From contig CAWJEK010000021.1 in NCBI GenBank assembly GCA_963841885.1, positions 224,634 through 288,633 on the forward strand: a DNA stretch of 64,000 nucleotides, given 5' to 3'. Each line of letters begins with the position of its first letter. The stretch's first letter is position 1. The notes below the pieces were generated by a model, which was not told the origin of the DNA, searched no databases, and saw nothing but the letters and a program-made list of their open reading frames with translations. A program made the position numbers and the translations under genes. The stretch comes from Bog-756 sp963841885. GTDB lineage: Bacteria; Actinomycetota; Acidimicrobiia; Acidimicrobiales; RAAP-2. Shown here one piece after another: positions 61,425 through 64,000 of the stretch.

Positions 61425-61468
61425 TTCCCATCAAAGGCCTGTCGAGCGAGTTCGCCAACGTTCGCCAT
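61425..61468 (-). pseudogene. 5' end of a gene cut by the IS21 element
   Basis: ATG 61468 has a good ribosome site (AAAGGAAG, about 7-14 bases upstream on the minus strand) and codes for MANVGELARQAFDG before reaching the IS21 right boundary. The rest of the gene is not here; a candidate continuation is the membrane-protein-like frame left of the IS (about 58087-58346, same strand). Confidence 0.45.
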
Positions 61469-61549
61469 GATGTGCTTCCTTTCTCGTGGGGTTCCGCTGC
61501 ATTTTGCCATCGACTGAAGATCCGAATCCGGTCCACCCCGCCCCCGAAC

Positions 61550-61568
61550 GCTTAATACACATGTGATC
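61550..61568 (+). repeat. left end site with CACATGTG palindrome
   Basis: GCTTAATACACATGTGATC; it matches the reverse complement of the right site at about 14 of 17 aligned positions, allowing a 2-base gap. Confidence 0.5.
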
Positions 61569-61615
61569 CTTCTGGCATCTCAGTGCATTCTGTTCAGCAC
61601 TGGGAGCATGCCCGG

Positions 61616-62659
61616 ATGAGCCCATTCCCTGTCCTGGTCCGCACCTCCTCACCGGCCGGAGGGACCCGCTTCCGATTGGGTGATCCGCTTGTCGACTCCT
61701 ATCTGGAGTTCGTGGCCGGACGGTCTCGGCCGAACACACTGCGGGCGGTCGCCTTCGACCTGAAGACGTTCTTCACGGTCGTCGACAAGGACCCGGTTGC
61801 CGTGGTCCCGGCTGACGTCTTCGAATTCCTGGCCGACCAACGAGGTGATCGCACCGTGGTCCGGATCTCCGACGGCGAGTCGGGACTGTCGGCCCGGACC
61901 ATCGCCCGGCGGCTGTCGTCCGTGTCCGGCTTCTACGCGTATCTGGTGGCTCGGGGCGACACCACGGTGGAGGCGAATCCAGTGCCGAAGGGGCTCTCCA
62001 CCCGCCGGCGGGGCGGTCGGGTCCGGACGGTGCCCCTGGTGCGGGTGCCCCGCACGTTGCCCAAGATCCTGTCGCCCGGTGAGGTCGACGCGTTGGTGGG
62101 TGCGATGCGCACGCATCGTGACCGGGCCATGGTCTTCGCCATGGTGTTGGGCGGCCTGCGCCGTTGTGAGGTGCTCGGATTGCGGCTGTCGGACATCCAG
62201 GTGGCCGAACGGTCGGTGTTCGTCACCGAGGGCAAGGGCGGCCACCAGCGGGTGGTGCCCATCTCGAACGCCTTCTTCGCCGAACTGGGCGAGTATCTGG
62301 TCAACGAACGGCCAAAGGACGCCTCGACGGATCGGGTCTTCGTGACCCTGAAGGGTCCGAGCCGGGGGCAAGGGCTGAGCGCTCAAGGAGTGGAGACCAT
62401 CTTCTTGAGCGCCCGCCAGCGGGCCGGACTCGAGCGGGCCACCTGTCATCAGCTCCGCCACACCTGCCTCACCCGACTGCGAGAAGCAGGCATGGCCTTG
62501 GAGGCGGTTCAGGCCCAGGCCGGACACGTCTCCATCGAGTCCACCCGGATCTACCTGCACCTGACCAATGACTGGCTGGCCCACGAATACCACCAGGCGA
62601 TGACGGCCGTCGACGCCCACGCCGCCGAGCTGTTGGCCATGGTGGAGGTGGCCCAGTGA
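61616..62659 (+). CDS. tyrosine recombinase 1 (XerC/D-like)
   Basis: 347 residues from ATG 61616. Core-binding domain: DPLVDSYLEFVAGRSRPNTLRAVAFDLKTF and ARTIARRLSSVSGFYAYLVARG. Catalytic domain: Arg in GGLRRCEVLGLRL, HxxR in CHQLRHTCLTRL, His in AGHVSIEST, Tyr in RIYLHLTND. GKGGHQRVVPISNAFF is the beta-hairpin with the active-site Lys. Its TGA overlaps the GTG of recombinase 2 (GTGA), so the two are translated together. Confidence 0.92.
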   Translation: MSPFPVLVRTSSPAGGTRFRLGDPLVDSYLEFVAGRSRPNTLRAVAFDLKTFFTVVDKDPVAVVPADVFEFLADQRGDRTVVRISDGESGLSARTIARRLSSVSGFYAYLVARGDTTVEANPVPKGLSTRRRGGRVRTVPLVRVPRTLPKILSPGEVDALVGAMRTHRDRAMVFAMVLGGLRRCEVLGLRLSDIQVAERSVFVTEGKGGHQRVVPISNAFFAELGEYLVNERPKDASTDRVFVTLKGPSRGQGLSAQGVETIFLSARQRAGLERATCHQLRHTCLTRLREAGMALEAVQAQAGHVSIESTRIYLHLTNDWLAHEYHQAMTAVDAHAAELLAMVEVAQ

Positions 62660-63940
62660 GCATCGCTGAGGTCCTGCCCGAGCCCTGGATCCCGAAGAAC
62701 GAGTCCCACCGGGAGTGGGCCGTGCTGTCGACACAGGCACCCCAGTTGGCCGCCACCATGCGCCGCTACCTGGTCCAACTCACCACGTTCCTTGCGCCTC
62801 GCAGCGTGGACGTGGCCGACTCGACCCTGCGCCAGCTGGCCCGGTGGCTGGTGGCCGAGACCGAGGTTGCAGTCGTCTCCGACGTCACCCGGACCCACGT
62901 CGAGGACTACAAGGTGTTCCTCGCCGCCCAGCCCGGCTGCACAGGCCCGACCCTGGCCAAGAACACCCAGCGCCAGCGGCTGCGGATGATCCGGATCTTC
63001 TTCGAGCGCCTGATCGAATGGGACTGGCCCGAGGCCCACCACCGCAACCCGATCCTCCATGGGGACATCCCACCTCGGCCCGAGCCGTTGCCCAAGTTCC
63101 TCTCCGACGAGGACGCCGCCAAGCTGCTGGCGGCAGCCAAGGCCCACCGGCTGCCCCGCTATCGCCTCGTGGTCGAGCTGTTGTCCCGGACCGGCATGCG
63201 GGCGACCGAGCTCTGCGAACTGGCCGCCGACGCCGTCAGCGTGCGCGACGGGTCCCACTGGCTGCGCATCCCGGTCGGCAAGCTGCGCAACGACCGGATC
63301 ATCCCGCTCCACCCGGAGCTCGTCCCGCTGTTGGAGGAGTGGACGGCGACGAACCGCGTCCACATCCGAGCCCAAGGCCGCCTCCTGGCCGACGAGCACA
63401 AGCCACTCGACCGGCGGACCGTCCACCGGATCGTGGCCACCACGGCCAGACGAGCGGGCATCGGTCACGCCCATCCTCACCAGCTCCGCCACACCCTCGC
63501 CACCCAGGCGATCAACCGGGGCATGCGCCTCGAGACCATCGCCGAGTTCCTCGGCCACCGGTCGATGGACATGACGCTCGTCTATGCCCGCATCGCCAAC
63601 CGGGTGGTGGCGGACGAATACGCCTCGGTCATGGAGCAGGTCGACGCGCTCTACGCGACGACGGGGACCTCGACGGACGCTCCGGCTGAGAGGAACAACG
63701 GCGATGACTCGGCTCCGGACCGAATACGACCGGATGCTCGGCAACGGCATGTGCACCCGCCCGGCCGAGCTCGACTGCCGCATCGAATCAGCCTGCGAGA
63801 AGTGTGCCTACTTCAAGACCGGGCCCGAGTTCGTGCCGGTGCTGCTCCGCCAGCGGAACCATGCCCGGGAACACGAACAGACCGACCGGGCACTGCTCTT
63901 CGAGAGCCTGGCCGACCGAGCGACTGAGGAGTCGGCTTGA
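62656..63940 (+). CDS. tyrosine recombinase 2 with C-terminal Cys domain (apparent frameshift)
   Basis: Starts at GTG 62656. Core-binding domain with STLRQLARWLVAETEV and NTQRQRLRMIRIFFERL. Catalytic residues: Arg in RTGMRATELCEL, HxxR in HPHQLRHTLATQ, His in LGHRSMDMT, Tyr in LVYARIANRVV. Near 63695-63703 the frame changes: the next frame gives MTRLRTEYDRMLGNGMCTRP, then DCRIESACEKCAYFKTG, a Cys-rich tail found fused to such recombinases elsewhere. Removing one base gives 427 residues. Read literally, the recombinase ends at 63927 with an Arg-rich tail and the Cys domain could start at ATG 63704. Confidence 0.88.
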
Positions 63941-63944
63941 CACG

Positions 63945-63961
63945 GATTACATGTATAACGC
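63945..63961 (-). repeat. right end site with TTACATGTA core
   Basis: GATTACATGTATAACGC, beginning 5 bases after the recombinase 2 stop; the inverted counterpart of the left end site. Confidence 0.5.
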
Positions 63962-64000
63962 CGGCTCGGGGCGCCGCCCGGAAGTCGGAGCTATCCGGAC

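Larger units (their letters stand above)
61550..63961 (+). mobile_element. compact two-recombinase mobile element
   Basis: Two overlapping tyrosine recombinase genes lie between related, inverted end sites: GCTTAATACACATGTGATC (61550-61568) and GATTACATGTATAACGC (63945-63961). Each contains a palindromic core, CACATGTG on the left and TTACATGTAA (extended, imperfect) on the right. The right site starts 5 bases after the last stop codon. The layout is like a Tn554-type or similar recombinase transposon without cargo. Extent inferred. Confidence 0.5.

Noticed and set aside
51024..64000. An antiphage defence or other known multi-gene system in the island
   Set aside because: Apart from the toxin-antitoxin pair, no helicase, nuclease, TIR, NLR, Cas or restriction-modification motif was seen in the readable genes.

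Overview
The window is high-GC DNA from an actinobacterium. It encodes mycothiol synthesis (mshA), a nickel superoxide dismutase with its processing peptidase, a Rex regulator beside heme genes, and a complete 14-subunit nuo operon. The gene order mshA-ybjN-proC-(rex)-hemA-hemC-cobA-hemD-hemB matches the conserved actinobacterial backbone. A deep-branching lineage such as Acidimicrobiia is plausible, but nothing in the sequence proves it.

Layout. 1-9.1 kb holds housekeeping and membrane genes: a SCO6745-like protein, a large coiled-coil membrane protein, a SHOCT protein, a 32-residue membrane peptide overlapping a ClC chloride channel, a K+-channel-like membrane protein, glutamate decarboxylase, a DUF2252 protein and a LapA-like protein. 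9.2-25.3 kb is nuoA-N on the minus strand (respiratory complex I). It is divergent from a geranylgeranyl-reductase-family gene, probably for menaquinone. A GTGAT-N4-ATCAC palindrome with the geometry of a Rex operator sits 5 bases from the nuoA start. 26.8-29.7 kb is one very long Pro/Ala-rich membrane protein with five copies of a KPRFALTRKQLHAAEAAA-type repeat. 29.9-37.1 kb is the tetrapyrrole cluster hemL-hemB-hemD-cobA-hemC-hemA with rex. 37.1-41.8 kb carries proC, ybjN and mshA, an XRE regulator, an RsiG-like protein with two c-di-GMP-binding signatures, and sodX divergent from sodN. 42-51 kb is mixed chromosomal genes.

51.0-64.0 kb is a mobile-element landing zone. A tRNA-Lys(UUU) is followed directly by a tyrosine integrase and an excisionase-like gene. 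After these come an IS3-family element, genes of lower GC content, a tRNA 3'-half remnant, a VapBC-like toxin-antitoxin pair, a duplicated-domain lipoprotein, an IS21-family element carrying a passenger gene, and a compact element of two overlapping tyrosine recombinases bounded by CACATGTG and TTACATGTAA sites.

Two properties run through the window. First, many start codons lie 5-8 bases after a TANNNT motif, which implies widespread leaderless transcription; I used this to choose several starts. Second, at least 18 single-base frameshifts break otherwise intact genes, including essential ones (nuoC twice, nuoF, nuoG, hemL three times, hemB, hemC). They look like sequence or assembly errors rather than real gene loss. 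For those genes I give the span of the restored gene and state the likely indel site.
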